A stretch of 35,273 bases of DNA from Rhodobacteraceae bacterium KLH11 (GTDB lineage Bacteria > Pseudomonadota > Alphaproteobacteria > Rhodobacterales > Rhodobacteraceae). Location of the stretch: the NCBI GenBank assembly GCA_000158135.1, contig DS999531.1:1381307-1416579 (forward strand), given 5' to 3'. A program made the translations under genes and the position numbers. This document shows positions 15,674 through 24,843 of the stretch, piece after piece (within the stretch, counting starts at the first letter, position 1; every line of letters starts with the position of its first letter). The notes beneath the pieces are model-generated. The model did not search any database. It was not told the origin of the DNA and saw only the letters and a list, made by a program, of their open reading frames with translations.

Positions 15674-17548
15674 ATGACCGCCAGCACTGACCCGAACCCA
15701 CCAACCCAGTCCACAGGCTATGCTTGCATCCAGCGTTACGCGAAAACGCTGGATAACTCACCCGGTGTCTATCGGATGCTGGATGCCGATAGCCGGGTCC
15801 TGTATGTGGGTAAGGCGCGGAATTTAAAAGCGCGGGTCTCGAACTATACGCGCCCGGGACATTCGGGCCGGATCGAGAAGATGATCGCCGCGACGGCTTC
15901 GATGATGTTCCTGACGACGCGCACCGAGACCGAGGCGCTGTTGCTGGAACAGAACCTCATCAAGCAGCTCAAACCCAAATACAATGTGCTGCTGCGCGAT
16001 GACAAAAGCTTTCCGAACATCCTGGTGGCCAAGGATCACGCCTTTCCGCAGATCAAGAAACATCGCGGTGCGAAGAAGGAAAAAGGTGCCTATTTCGGCC
16101 CATTTGCCAGCGCGGGTGCGGTGAACAGAACGCTGAACCAGCTGCAAAAGGCCTTTCTGTTGCGCAACTGTTCGGATTCCATGTTCGAAAGCCGCACAAG
16201 GCCCTGTCTGCTCTATCAGATCAAACGATGTTCGGGCCCCTGTGTTGGATTGATCCCGGAAGATGAATACCGGGAAAGCGTCAAGGATGCAGAACGGTTC
16301 CTGTCGGGCCGATCTACCAAGGTGCAGGAGGATCTGGCCACGCAGATGATGGCCGCCTCCGAGGCGATGGAGTTTGAGCGCGCAGCAGGTCTGCGCGACC
16401 GCATCCGGGCGCTGACGCAAGTGCAGACCTCTCAGGGTATCAACCCGCGGGGCGTGACCGAGGCGGATGTCATTGGCCTTTATATGGATAGCGGGCAGGC
16501 TTGCGTTCAGGTGTTTTTCATCCGTGCCAATCAGAACTGGGGCAATCGCGATTTCTATCCGCGCGTGGGCCCGGATGTTTCACCCGCTGAAGCGATGGAA
16601 GCGTTTCTGGGCCAGTTCTACGACAACAAGGAGCCGCCTCGCCAATTGATCCTGTCCGACGCGATTGAAAACGCCGATCTGATGCAGGCAGCATTGTCCG
16701 AGAAGGCCGGGCGCAAGGTGGAAATCCTTGTCCCCCAGCGCGGGGAAAAGCAGGAACTGATCGCGGGCGCCTTGCGCAATGCGCGTGAATCGCTGGCCCG
16801 GCGCATGTCGGAAAGCGCAACTCAGGCCAAACTGCTGCGTGGTGTGGCCGAAGCGTTTGATCTGGACACCCCGCCGGGCCGGATCGAGGTCTACGATAAC
16901 TCACATATTCAGGGCACCAACGCGGTGGGCGGCATGATCGTCGCGGGCCCCGAAGGCTATATGAAAAACGCCTATCGCAAGTTTAACATTCGGGGCGATG
17001 ATCTGACCCCCGGCGACGATTTTGGTATGATGAAAGAGGTTCTGACCCGCCGTTTCACGCGTTTGCAAAAGGAAGACCCGGATCGCGAAAAGGGTCTTTG
17101 GCCCGATCTGCTGCTGATCGATGGCGGGGCCGGACAAGTCAGCGCGGTGCATGAGATCATGGCCCAGTATGGGGTCGAGGACATTCCAATGGTGGGTGTG
17201 GCCAAGGGTGTTGACCGTGATCATGGCAAGGAAGAGTTTCACCGCATCGGCCAGCGCCCTTTTGCCCTGAAACGCAACGATCCGGTTCTGTATTTCATCC
17301 AGCGCCTGCGGGATGAGGCCCATCGCTTTGCCATTGGCACCCATCGCGCCAAACGCGCCAAGGCTGTGGGCGCAACGCCGCTGGATGAAATCCCGGGCGT
17401 GGGGGCGGCGCGTAAACGGGCCTTGCTGACGCATTTTGGCAGTGCCAAGGCGGTCAGCCGGGCCAATCTGGCAGATTTGAAAGCGGTTGAGGGGATCTCG
17501 GCCGGGTTGGCGCAAAAGGTGTATGACTTCTTTCACGACAAGGGGTAA
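15674..17548 (+). CDS. uvrC: UvrABC system protein C (excinuclease subunit C)
   Basis: UvrC makes both incisions around lesions in nucleotide excision repair. The 624 residues include a GIY-YIG nuclease (about 28-105; GVYRML and [13 protein letters not shown]) for the 3' cut. A Cys cluster near the end of that region ([20 protein letters not shown]) matches the iron-sulphur/zinc-type site seen in UvrC. The UvrB-binding UVR motif ([15 protein letters not shown]) is at about 230-245. The RNase H-like nuclease ([19 protein letters not shown] at about 405, [10 protein letters not shown]) makes the 5' cut. Two helix-hairpin-helix motifs end the protein ([25 protein letters not shown]). No strong ribosome-binding site precedes the ATG. 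Confidence 0.98.
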   Translation: MTASTDPNPPTQSTGYACIQRYAKTLDNSPGVYRMLDADSRVLYVGKARNLKARVSNYTRPGHSGRIEKMIAATASMMFLTTRTETEALLLEQNLIKQLKPKYNVLLRDDKSFPNILVAKDHAFPQIKKHRGAKKEKGAYFGPFASAGAVNRTLNQLQKAFLLRNCSDSMFESRTRPCLLYQIKRCSGPCVGLIPEDEYRESVKDAERFLSGRSTKVQEDLATQMMAASEAMEFERAAGLRDRIRALTQVQTSQGINPRGVTEADVIGLYMDSGQACVQVFFIRANQNWGNRDFYPRVGPDVSPAEAMEAFLGQFYDNKEPPRQLILSDAIENADLMQAALSEKAGRKVEILVPQRGEKQELIAGALRNARESLARRMSESATQAKLLRGVAEAFDLDTPPGRIEVYDNSHIQGTNAVGGMIVAGPEGYMKNAYRKFNIRGDDLTPGDDFGMMKEVLTRRFTRLQKEDPDREKGLWPDLLLIDGGAGQVSAVHEIMAQYGVEDIPMVGVAKGVDRDHGKEEFHRIGQRPFALKRNDPVLYFIQRLRDEAHRFAIGTHRAKRAKAVGATPLDEIPGVGAARKRALLTHFGSAKAVSRANLADLKAVEGISAGLAQKVYDFFHDKG

Positions 17549-17552
17549 GGGG

Positions 17553-17566
17553 GCCTGACGTCAGGC
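17553..17566. terminator. 14-bp palindrome at uvrC/EamA convergence
   Basis: GCCTGACGTCAGGC is a perfect palindrome sitting 5 bp after the uvrC stop and containing the stop codon of the converging EamA gene. As RNA it could form only a tight hairpin, with no T-tract, so it is a weak terminator candidate or a protein-binding site. Confidence 0.35.
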
Positions 17567-18445
17567 GCGCCGCCCGCGCCAGAGGATATAAAGCCCCGAG
17601 ACAACGATCAGCGCGCTGCCGACCCACATGGTCCGGTCCAGCCGCTCGTCGAACAGAAACACGCCCAACCCGATCCCGAACAGCAATCGGGAATAGCGAA
17701 ACGGAGTTACTGCAGAGACTTCGCCTGTCCGCATGGCTTTCATCAGCGATGCGTAGGCGATTGTGCCAAAGGCAACCGCTGCTGCGATCTGCCACCCGCT
17801 TTGTGCGGTCAACGCGACCAGGGGCTCACCTTCCCACGGGGAATAGGCGATCCCGGCTGCCACGACCGACAGAAAGCCATAGAACCCAAGCACATCTGCA
17901 CCCAACGTCGCCGGCGCGGCGCGGCTGGCCAGATCGCGGCCCGCAAATCCCAGCATGCCCAGCACCGCCAGAAGCGACAGCGCCGAGAAGCTGTCGCCGG
18001 TAGGGCGGATGATGATCGCCACGCCCAACAGGCCGATCAGAATGGCGCTCCACCGTCGCCAGCCCACAGTTTCGCCGAAAAACAGTGCCGCCCCGGCGAC
18101 CACGACCAGCGGGGTCGCCTGCAGGATCACCGTGGCTGACGACAGCGGTGTCAGGGCGATGGCCAGCAGGTAAAACATGCGCCCCAGTACTTCGAAGACC
18201 ACCCGCACTTTCATCGGGCGCGACAGGACATCGGGATGGAACAATCGTCCGCCGCGCAAGGTTGCGACACCTGCGAATACCGCTGCCCCGCCTGCGCCAA
18301 ACAGAACCAGCACCTGCCAGATGGGCAGCGCAGCTGATGCCGCCTTCAACAATGCGTCTTCCAGCGCGAACAGGGCCATGGCGGCGATCATCCACGCGCT
18401 GCCGATCAGGTTCGACCGGGGGTCGGTTTGAATATACGGTGTCAT
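17561..18445 (-). CDS. DMT family transporter (EamA domain)
   Basis: The 294-residue integral membrane protein has about ten helices in two EamA halves. The first covers residues 15-140 and the second 150-290. Characteristic pieces are AWMIAAMALFALEDALLK near the start, LSSATVILQATPLVVVAGAALFFGE at the end of the first half and the PFRYSRLLFGIGLGVFLFDE repeat in the second. Members export metabolites or amino acids; the substrate is not predictable from sequence. It converges with uvrC, the stops being 12 bp apart, and diverges from pgsA. Confidence 0.92.
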   Translation of the reverse strand: MTPYIQTDPRSNLIGSAWMIAAMALFALEDALLKAASAALPIWQVLVLFGAGGAAVFAGVATLRGGRLFHPDVLSRPMKVRVVFEVLGRMFYLLAIALTPLSSATVILQATPLVVVAGAALFFGETVGWRRWSAILIGLLGVAIIIRPTGDSFSALSLLAVLGMLGFAGRDLASRAAPATLGADVLGFYGFLSVVAAGIAYSPWEGEPLVALTAQSGWQIAAAVAFGTIAYASLMKAMRTGEVSAVTPFRYSRLLFGIGLGVFLFDERLDRTMWVGSALIVVSGLYILWRGRRA

Positions 18446-18633
18446 ATCTGCTTTGGATGCTTTCCGGCGTGGCCGGTCGCCAATCTGACGTCAATGCCGC
18501 CCGATGCCAAGACGTATCTGGCGGATTGTTTGCTGCTGAGATGCTTTGACAGTGTGTGCCAAACGCTTGCCTGCGACCAGTTTTTTGCAACCCCGTCTTT
18601 TCTGTCGTGAACCAGCACTGTAGGGTCCGGGCC

Positions 18634-19302
18634 ATGAAGTGGAACTTGCCGAATATTCTGACCGTTTTGCGCCTTGTCGCTGCACCCGGTCTTGCCGTGA
18701 TGTTTCTGTATTTTACGCGCCCCTACGCGGATTGGTTTGCACTGATCCTGTTCCTGTCAGCGGCCATCACCGACTGGTTTGACGGATATCTGGCCCGCGC
18801 CTGGAAACAGGAAACCAAGATCGGGGCGATGCTTGACCCGATTGCCGACAAGGCAATGGTGGTGATCGCACTGATGATTCTCGTGGGATACTCGACCGAG
18901 CACTGGACGCCGTGGCTGGTGCTGCCCGCCACCGTGATCCTGTTTCGCGAGGTTTTCGTCTCGGGCCTGCGGGAATATCTGGGTGACACGGCGGGAACGC
19001 TGAAGGTGACGAAACTGGCCAAGTGGAAGACAACCGCGCAGATGGTTGCAATTGCAATCCTGTTCTCGCAGGGGATTTTCGAACACCATTTTGTGATGGC
19101 TACTTTTGGCATGGATGCCACAACTATTGATCAGGTGCTCACCGGGCAGGTGGAAGACCTGCATCATATAGGTTGGCACCTAGAGGCGATGTTCTGGGCA
19201 GGTCGTATCGGGCTGTGGCTGTTGTGGGTTGCTGCGGCGCTGACATTGATCACCGGCTATGACTACCTACGTAAAGCCATGCCTCATCTGAAGGAGAGCT
19301 AA
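18634..19302 (+). CDS. pgsA: CDP-diacylglycerol-glycerol-3-phosphate 3-phosphatidyltransferase
   Basis: PgsA makes phosphatidylglycerol phosphate, the committed step to phosphatidylglycerol, in the inner membrane. The 222 residues (ATG 18634, MKWNLPNILTVLRLVAAPGL) contain the complete CDP-alcohol phosphotransferase motif: D50 G51 ... A54 R55 ... G64 ... D68 ... D72 in DWFDGYLARAWKQETKIGAM and LDPIADK. Hydrophobic helices fit the six-helix fold. A modest insertion near residues 155-190 precedes the last helix. The stop is 3 bp before moaD, with the moaD ribosome-binding site inside the pgsA end, so pgsA-moaD-moaE is one operon. Confidence 0.97.
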   Translation: MKWNLPNILTVLRLVAAPGLAVMFLYFTRPYADWFALILFLSAAITDWFDGYLARAWKQETKIGAMLDPIADKAMVVIALMILVGYSTEHWTPWLVLPATVILFREVFVSGLREYLGDTAGTLKVTKLAKWKTTAQMVAIAILFSQGIFEHHFVMATFGMDATTIDQVLTGQVEDLHHIGWHLEAMFWAGRIGLWLLWVAAALTLITGYDYLRKAMPHLKES

Positions 19303-19305
19303 GGG

Positions 19306-19551
19306 ATGGATGTGCTGTATTTCGCCTGGGTGCGCGAACGTATCGGGCTGCCCAAGGAAAAGGTCGAAACCGACGCCGCAACCGTATCTGATCTGGTCGC
19401 CGAGCTCAGCGCGCGCGAAGATCGCTACGCTGCGGCCTTCGCCGACCTGTCCGCCCTGCGCGTGGCGCTGGATCAGGAGCTTTCGGATTTTGACGCGCCG
19501 TTGTCCGGTGTGCGTGAAGTTGCGTTTTTCCCACCCATGACCGGTGGCTGA
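19306..19551 (+). CDS. moaD: Molybdopterin synthase small subunit MoaD
   Basis: MoaD is the ubiquitin-like sulphur carrier of molybdopterin synthase. It is 81 residues long, with MDVLYFAWVRERIG at the start and the essential C-terminal Gly-Gly (PPMTGG) whose thiocarboxylate donates sulphur to cyclic pyranopterin. The ribosome-binding site AAGGAG lies in the end of pgsA. The moaE gene begins at or near its stop codon, so the two subunits are translationally coupled. In the cytosol the pair makes molybdopterin for Mo enzymes. Confidence 0.95.
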   Translation: MDVLYFAWVRERIGLPKEKVETDAATVSDLVAELSAREDRYAAAFADLSALRVALDQELSDFDAPLSGVREVAFFPPMTGG

Positions 19552-19999
19552 CCAGATGCGCATTGCGGTTCAGGAAGAAGAATTTGATCTGGGTGCCGAG
19601 GCCAATGCCTTTGCTGCAGGGGATGCCGCCAACGGTGCTATCGTGACTTTCACAGGCGTTGTGCGTGATCTGGCAACCGGCGATCTGGATGTGATGGAGA
19701 TCGAGCATTATCCCGGCATGACCGAGCGCGCCCTGACCAAGATCGCGCAGGACGCGAAAGAGCGCTGGTCTCTGGGGGATGTTCTGGTGATCCATCGGCA
19801 TGGACGGCTGGCGCCGGGGGATCGGATCATGATGGTGGCCACCGCGTCGCCGCATCGCAAGGATGCGTTTGAGGCGGCTGAATATCTGATGGATTACCTC
19901 AAATCCCGAGCCCCCTTCTGGAAGAAGGAAATCACCACATCCGGCGCGGATTGGGTGGCAGCCAAAGATGAAGACGAAGACGCGCTGACCCGCTGGTAG
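19544..19999 (+). CDS. moaE: Molybdopterin synthase catalytic subunit MoaE
   Basis: The large subunit of molybdopterin synthase converts cyclic pyranopterin monophosphate to molybdopterin using MoaD thiocarboxylate. It has 151 residues from GTG 19544, or 147 from ATG 19556 (MRIAVQEEEFDLG), which looks more like family N-termini. Signatures are GAIVTFTGVVRD, EIEHYPGM, VIHRHGRLAPGD and ASPHRKDAFEAAEYLMDYLK, ending in the catalytic-lysine region PFWKKEIT. If GTG is used it overlaps moaD by 8 bp. Neither start has a clear ribosome-binding site, so coupling to moaD is likely. Confidence 0.96.
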   Translation: MADQMRIAVQEEEFDLGAEANAFAAGDAANGAIVTFTGVVRDLATGDLDVMEIEHYPGMTERALTKIAQDAKERWSLGDVLVIHRHGRLAPGDRIMMVATASPHRKDAFEAAEYLMDYLKSRAPFWKKEITTSGADWVAAKDEDEDALTRW

Positions 20000-20004
20000 G
20001 CCGG

Positions 20005-20325
20005 TCAGTCCGCGTTGTTGATTCGCCCGCGCATCTCTTCGGCTTCCTGCCGGGCAGCGCGCAGGCCTTCCATGGCGGCGGCCAGTTCGGCTTCGGTCTG
20101 GGTAAGCTGATTGGTCAGCTCTGCTTCACGCTGCTGCAAATAGGTGATGGCCTGATCGCGGGTTTCTTCAGCCTCGTGCAGTTCCTGACTCATGCGGTCC
20201 AGATCGGCCACATCGCTTTGGCGCACGCGGGTCAGGCGATGGGCCAGCCAGTTGGCGAACCAGCCCATGCAGAAAGCGGCGAACAGGATGATGGCGGTGG
20301 CGATGATGAATTCTGTTCTGTTCAA
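20005..20325 (-). CDS. Small single-TM coiled-coil protein paired with the OmpA-like protein
   Basis: The 106-residue protein starts at TTG 20325 (LNRTEFIIATAIILFAAFCM), chosen because GGAGGAG lies just upstream and because the longer frame reaches back into the OmpA gene with an Arg/Lys-rich stretch that looks artificial. One membrane helix (about residues 5-25) is followed by a heptad-like helix of about 75 residues (RMSQELHEAEETRDQAITYL and on) rich in Glu, Gln and Ala, a coiled coil. The OmpA-like gene ends 1 bp before this start. It probably tethers or scaffolds something at the envelope; function is unknown. Confidence 0.8.
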   Translation of the reverse strand: MNRTEFIIATAIILFAAFCMGWFANWLAHRLTRVRQSDVADLDRMSQELHEAEETRDQAITYLQQREAELTNQLTQTEAELAAAMEGLRAARQEAEEMRGRINNAD

Positions 20326-20326
20326 C

Positions 20327-22231
20327 TTACTGCTCCTCCGGGCCTGCATCCGTTGCATCGGTTTCAGGTGTCTCGATCTCGGCTTCCATCGTCTCAAGCC
20401 CGCTTTCGGTATCGCGCAGCGGTTCGGGCCGGATCAGCAGAAACTCGATACGGCGGTTCGCTTCGCGACCATCCTCGGTGTCATTGTCGGCGATGGGAAG
20501 CGTCTCGCCATATCCCACAGCCGAAAAGCTTGAGGTCGGCACGCGTCGCCCGCGCAATTCATTCAGGATCGATTGGGCTCGGGCCTGACTGAGCTGCTGG
20601 TTCATTTCCTCGCGGCCCTGACTATCGGTATGGCCCTGAATCTCCAGCCGGATCGGGCCGCATTCGCGCAGGATATCTGCGATCTGGTCCAGCGCAGCCC
20701 GCGAGTCGGCGACCACGGTGGCCGAGCCGGGCTCGAACGCGATCTTGCTGCCTTGCTGAACCTCGGCGATCTGCTCTTCGCAAATCTCCGGGTCAGGTGG
20801 GGCATCTGCGGGGGGCGGAGGTTCGTGATAGGTGATCGCAAGGGTGAAATCCTGCGCATCCCCCAGCTTGTCCGACAGCATTCCGGCAATCTGCGCCCGG
20901 GCCTCGGGGTCGTGGCTGACGCCCCTTAGCGAGACATTGTCAGATGTCACTGTCAGCGCCCCATTGTGCAGATGTGACAAAGCATCCAGCCCGGCCAGAA
21001 CGCGCACGGGCCAATCGGCGGGCAGGTCAGATGCGATTCGCGTGGCGGTATATACCTGTTCGGAGCCAAAGGCGGCGCGTGCAAAGCTGTCGGCCATGTC
21101 GCGCAGGGTCTCGTCCCCCACGCGGCCCCGCAGTTGCACCAATCCTTCAGGGCTTCGGGTGGCGGTGAATTCAACGGGCCCGACCGGATTGTCAGGTTCC
21201 GGTTCAGGCAGGACAGCGTGCAGGACAAAAACATCAGGGAGGGCGTTTTCCAGCTCTCCTACAATGCGGTCAAACAGCAGTGGGTTGGTATCCTGTGCGG
21301 CGACCAATGTGATATCGGCATCCGACATGGTGACCGACCCCTGCCCGAGTTCGGCCAGTGCCCGAATGCTGAGCTGTGCGGCATTGGACCAGCGGGGCGA
21401 TGGCACCCCCAGCCCGATCGTACAGGAATAGGGCCCTGTCAGCCCTGCTTGGCGCGCGGTGGCGATGATCAGATCGCGTGCCTCTTCGTTTTGGGCTGAA
21501 CAGGCATCAAACTGGCCACCTTCATCGTTGATCAGATAGCGCAGGGTAAACGGCGTGATCACCGGGCGCGGGGCCGAGATCGCAAGGCCGATCCGCAGCC
21601 CCGGCGGTGCTGCGCGGCTCAGCTCTTGTTCCAGCCGTTCTTTTTCTTCCTGACTGTCGGTAATCGCGGTGATGCGGACCAGCCCGGGGCTGGCCGAAAT
21701 CTTGGCGCGGGGCAGATCGGATAGCGCGTCAACGGCATAGGTCACCGCCTCATCCCAGCCTTTGGGTTTGGGGTAATCTGCCGTTTCCATCAGATCCGCG
21801 ACGGTCACATCCGGATCCAGCCGCTGCAACCGGGCCATCAGGTCTTCGTTGTCCTGGCTGGCGGGGACCAGCCCGATGATGGAAATGCCCCGGTCATTGC
21901 GCAGAATCTCGGCCGAGAAGCGGGGCGGGATCAGGTTCTCGGTGGGGGCGACCTCCATCTCGTCGATCACGCGTGAGGTATCGACCTCGGTTCCGGCAGC
22001 GGTCAGGGCATTGAATCGCGTCGCTTCATCCGGGGCGGTTCCGGTCAGCACCACCCGCAGGCCGTCAGATTGAACCTCGGCCCAGTCGTGCCCTTTCAGA
22101 TTCAGCGCCCGACGCACGGCCAGTTCTGATGCATCTTCGATCTTGCTGACCGCGAATCCTGCGGCCACCAATGACAGCATGGCAGAGACTGCGAAAATCA
22201 ACGCGACGGCAATGGCGTAGGGCAGGCGCAT
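20327..22231 (-). CDS. Large OmpA-family envelope protein with BON-like repeats
   Basis: The product has 634 residues. An N-terminal hydrophobic anchor (residues 5-28) leads to a long periplasmic part built of BON-like or secretin-like modules. The first is at about 37-100 (ASELAVRRALNLKG, GLRVVLTGTAPDEATRF); similar VRITA/LRG strands recur near 200, 370 and 440. A proline/acidic linker precedes the C-terminal OmpA peptidoglycan-binding domain (about 490-605), with IAFEPGSATV, GHTDSQGREEMNQQLSQARA and VGYGETLPIADNDTEDGREA ... NRRIEF. It is a wall-anchored inner-membrane protein, not a beta-barrel porin. The long acidic tail after the OmpA domain is unusual. It lies downstream of ubiA with a 66-bp gap. 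Confidence 0.9.
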   Translation of the reverse strand: MRLPYAIAVALIFAVSAMLSLVAAGFAVSKIEDASELAVRRALNLKGHDWAEVQSDGLRVVLTGTAPDEATRFNALTAAGTEVDTSRVIDEMEVAPTENLIPPRFSAEILRNDRGISIIGLVPASQDNEDLMARLQRLDPDVTVADLMETADYPKPKGWDEAVTYAVDALSDLPRAKISASPGLVRITAITDSQEEKERLEQELSRAAPPGLRIGLAISAPRPVITPFTLRYLINDEGGQFDACSAQNEEARDLIIATARQAGLTGPYSCTIGLGVPSPRWSNAAQLSIRALAELGQGSVTMSDADITLVAAQDTNPLLFDRIVGELENALPDVFVLHAVLPEPEPDNPVGPVEFTATRSPEGLVQLRGRVGDETLRDMADSFARAAFGSEQVYTATRIASDLPADWPVRVLAGLDALSHLHNGALTVTSDNVSLRGVSHDPEARAQIAGMLSDKLGDAQDFTLAITYHEPPPPADAPPDPEICEEQIAEVQQGSKIAFEPGSATVVADSRAALDQIADILRECGPIRLEIQGHTDSQGREEMNQQLSQARAQSILNELRGRRVPTSSFSAVGYGETLPIADNDTEDGREANRRIEFLLIRPEPLRDTESGLETMEAEIETPETDATDAGPEEQ

Positions 22232-22297
22232 GAATGGAACAGAGACTCCTCAGTCGGTTGGTTCCGGACTCATACAGAGGCAGGCCCCGGGGTGCAA

Positions 22298-23260
22298 TCA
22301 GAGCACAAGCGCCACGCAGAGGAAGATCAGCGGAATCAAGCCGGTGTCGCGGTTGGCGCGGAACAGTTGCAGCAATTTGGCATTGTCTTCCGTATCAAGC
22401 CCGCGCAACTGCCACGCCATATGCCAGCCCATTGCCCAAGGCCCGCCAAGGGCGACCACCAGCGCCAGAACCGATACGCTGGCTTGCGCGGCGTCAATGA
22501 TTGCCAGCCCCATCAGGCTGACGGTGCCAACCAGAAAATATTTGAGCCACCGGGCGGTATCTGTACCAAACAGCCGGGCCGTGGATTTGATGCCGATCAG
22601 CTCGTCATCCTCGGCGTCCTGATGGGCGTAGATCGTGTCGTAGAACAACGTCCATGCGATGCCCGACAGATAAAGCATGATGGCTGGCCAGCCGATTGTG
22701 CCGGTATGGGCCGCCCAGGCCAGTAGCGCACCCCAGTTGAAAGCCAGCCCCAGAAAGACCTGCGGCCACCAGGTGAAACGTTTTGCGAACGGATAGATTG
22801 TGACGGGCAGCAGCGACAGAACGCCCATGGCAATGGCTGCCCGATTGAAGGTCAGCAAAATCACCAGCGCCAGCAGGCATTGCAGACCCATCCAGATCAC
22901 GGCCTGCCGCACGCTGACCTGACCCGAGGGGATCGGACGCGATCGCGTGCGCTCTACCTTCCCGTCAAATTCACGGTCGGTGATGTCGTTCCAGGTGCAC
23001 CCTGCGCCGCGCATCAGGAAGGCACCGATGGCGCAGCCTGCAGCGATCCAAAGATCTCCCCAACGAGGTGTGCCGTCACTGAGGATCGCCAGAACCAGAC
23101 CCCACCAGCAGGGAATCAGCAGCAGCCATGTTCCGATAGGCCGGTCTGCGCGGCTGAGGCGCAGATACGGGCGGGCAAAGGCGGGGGCGTGGGTATCGAC
23201 CCAGTTGCCAGTGACCGCATCGGCGACCTGACCGTCTGGTGTTGGGGCATTGCCTTGCAT
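22298..23260 (-). CDS. ubiA: 4-hydroxybenzoate polyprenyltransferase
   Basis: UbiA attaches the polyprenyl chain to 4-hydroxybenzoate in ubiquinone synthesis at the inner membrane. It has 320 residues from ATG 23260. The two aspartate motifs that bind Mg-diphosphate are NDITDREFDGKVERTRSRP (residues 91-109) and DTIYAHQDAEDDELIGIKST. The N-terminal RPYLRLSRADRPIGTWLLL and about eight further hydrophobic helices fit the family. The same frame stays open for another 270 codons upstream, but that part is the antisense of rsmE. The start lies only 12 bp from the divergent rsmE ATG. Confidence 0.97.
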   Translation of the reverse strand: MQGNAPTPDGQVADAVTGNWVDTHAPAFARPYLRLSRADRPIGTWLLLIPCWWGLVLAILSDGTPRWGDLWIAAGCAIGAFLMRGAGCTWNDITDREFDGKVERTRSRPIPSGQVSVRQAVIWMGLQCLLALVILLTFNRAAIAMGVLSLLPVTIYPFAKRFTWWPQVFLGLAFNWGALLAWAAHTGTIGWPAIMLYLSGIAWTLFYDTIYAHQDAEDDELIGIKSTARLFGTDTARWLKYFLVGTVSLMGLAIIDAAQASVSVLALVVALGGPWAMGWHMAWQLRGLDTEDNAKLLQLFRANRDTGLIPLIFLCVALVL

Positions 23261-23272
23261 ATGTAGGGTCTC

Positions 23273-23998
23273 ATGACTGCGAAGATCAGACTGTATGTAG
23301 AGCACCCCTTGGGTCCGGGGCAATCGGTTCCTTTGACGCGTGATCAGGCGCATTACCTGTTCGGCGTCATGCGCCTGTCGGTCGGTGCCCGGGTTGCGCT
23401 GTTCAACGGGCAGGATGGGGAATGGCTGTCCGAGGTGGCAGAGGCAGGCAAACGGGGTGGCGTTCTGGGCTGTATCGCGCAGACGAAACCGTTGCAATTG
23501 CCGCCTGATCTGTGGTTGCTGTTTGCTCCGATCAAAAAGGCCCGCACCGATTTTATCGTTGAAAAAGCGGCAGAGATGGGCGCGGCGCGGATATTGCCCG
23601 TGCAGACGGAATTCACCAATTCCGACCGCATCCGACAGGACCGCCTTCAGGCACATGCGGTTGAAGCGGCCGAGCAATGCGGCGGGACCTTTGTGCCGGA
23701 GGTCGCGGAGCTTCAACGCCTCGACCGGGTTCTGGACGCGTGGCCCGAAACGCGCCAGTTGATGTTCTGCGACGAGGCCGAGGTGGGTTCTGCCCTTCGG
23801 TTGGCCAAACAAGAACAGAACCAGCCCTGGGCCATCCTGATCGGCCCCGAAGGCGGGTTCTCTGACAAGGAACGAAAGCGGTTGGCCGCGTTGCCGTATT
23901 CCCACACCGTGAGCCTCGGCCCGCGCATCCTGCGCGCGGATACGGCGGTGGTTGCAGCCATGACCATGTGGCAGCAGGCGTTGGGAGATTGGGTATGA
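23273..23998 (+). CDS. rsmE: 16S rRNA (uracil-1498-N3)-methyltransferase
   Basis: RsmE methylates U1498 of 16S rRNA in the 30S subunit with SAM. The 241-residue protein has the N-terminal PUA-like part (IRLYVEHPLGPGQSVPLTRD, AHYLFGVMRLSVGARVALFN) and a C-terminal SPOUT methyltransferase with the knot. Signatures are IKKARTDFIVEKAAEMGAAR, VEAAEQCGG, ILIGPEGGFSDKE and VSLGPRILRADTAVVAAM. Its stop overlaps the next ATG (ATGA). It is divergent from ubiA with an extremely short gap, so its promoter must lie within ubiA coding DNA. Confidence 0.97.
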   Translation: MTAKIRLYVEHPLGPGQSVPLTRDQAHYLFGVMRLSVGARVALFNGQDGEWLSEVAEAGKRGGVLGCIAQTKPLQLPPDLWLLFAPIKKARTDFIVEKAAEMGAARILPVQTEFTNSDRIRQDRLQAHAVEAAEQCGGTFVPEVAELQRLDRVLDAWPETRQLMFCDEAEVGSALRLAKQEQNQPWAILIGPEGGFSDKERKRLAALPYSHTVSLGPRILRADTAVVAAMTMWQQALGDWV

Positions 23999-24843
23999 CC
24001 TGGCGCATCGCACATGACAGCGATCTGCCTCAGATCGACCGGTTCCTGTCCCGACATATCCAGACCTCAATGTTCCCGCTGGCTAATCTGCGTGATTTTG
24101 GTCTGCACACCGCGCACCCCAGGGCGTTGAAAGCATGGGTTCTGGACGATGGGCCGCGCGCCGTTTTTGCGATCACGAATGAGGGTATGGTTCTGCCACA
24201 ATGCCCCGATTGCACGGACGAGGAATTGGCCGGGGCAATCGACCAGATCCGCGGCCACGCCCTGTTTGGCATCGCGGGCGAAGCCGGTCAGGCGCGTCGG
24301 ATCATGCGGCTGGCGGGGTGGGAGAACCGACCGGCAACCCTGAACGATGATGAGCCCGGATTTTCGCTGACCCTCGATCAGCTTGATCTGCCGGACGCAA
24401 CTGGCGCAGATCTTGTGCCGTTCAGTGACCTCGACGGGGCAATCGCCCTGCGCTGGCGGCGGGACTATCTGGTAGAAGCCATGGATTTTGATCCCGCGCG
24501 CGCCCAGAAACAGGCGGGCGAAGATGTTGAGGCCTACATCAAACGTGGTTCTCACCGGGTTCTCATGATTGGTGGTCAGCCCACGGCCATGACCGGCTTT
24601 AACGCACGCCTACCGGAAATTGTACAAGTTGGTGGCGTTTATACTCCGCCCAACTTGCGTGGCCGGGGATATGCCCGACTTGCGGTTGCCCTGCATCTGG
24701 CCGAGGCACGCCGCGCCGGAGTTTCCCGTGCCGTATTGTTTGCCGCTTCCGAATCCGCAGTGCGTGCCTATATAGCAATTGGATTTCAACCCGCAGGTCA
24801 GTTCACGCTGGTCCTGTTCAAGAACCCAAAGGACCCGGCATGA
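23995..24843 (+). CDS. GNAT family N-acetyltransferase
   Basis: The 282-residue protein starts in the rsmE stop (ATGA). The C-terminal half carries the acetyl-CoA-binding core of the GNAT fold, VGGVYTPPNLRGRGYARLAV (the Q/RxxGxG/A loop), then LHLAEARRAGVSRAVLFAAS and the final strand AYIAIGFQPAGQFTLVLF. The N-terminal half (MTWRIAHDSDLPQIDRFLSR) looks like a degenerate second GNAT unit. The acceptor substrate is unknown. It is coupled to the following gene by another 4-bp overlap, so rsmE, this gene and the next are translated together. Confidence 0.88.
   Translation: MTWRIAHDSDLPQIDRFLSRHIQTSMFPLANLRDFGLHTAHPRALKAWVLDDGPRAVFAITNEGMVLPQCPDCTDEELAGAIDQIRGHALFGIAGEAGQARRIMRLAGWENRPATLNDDEPGFSLTLDQLDLPDATGADLVPFSDLDGAIALRWRRDYLVEAMDFDPARAQKQAGEDVEAYIKRGSHRVLMIGGQPTAMTGFNARLPEIVQVGGVYTPPNLRGRGYARLAVALHLAEARRAGVSRAVLFAASESAVRAYIAIGFQPAGQFTLVLFKNPKDPA

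Noticed and set aside
23261..24070. Upstream in-frame extension of ubiA by about 270 codons on the minus strand
   Set aside because: It is the antisense of rsmE, has no family similarity, and ubiA is complete from 23260.
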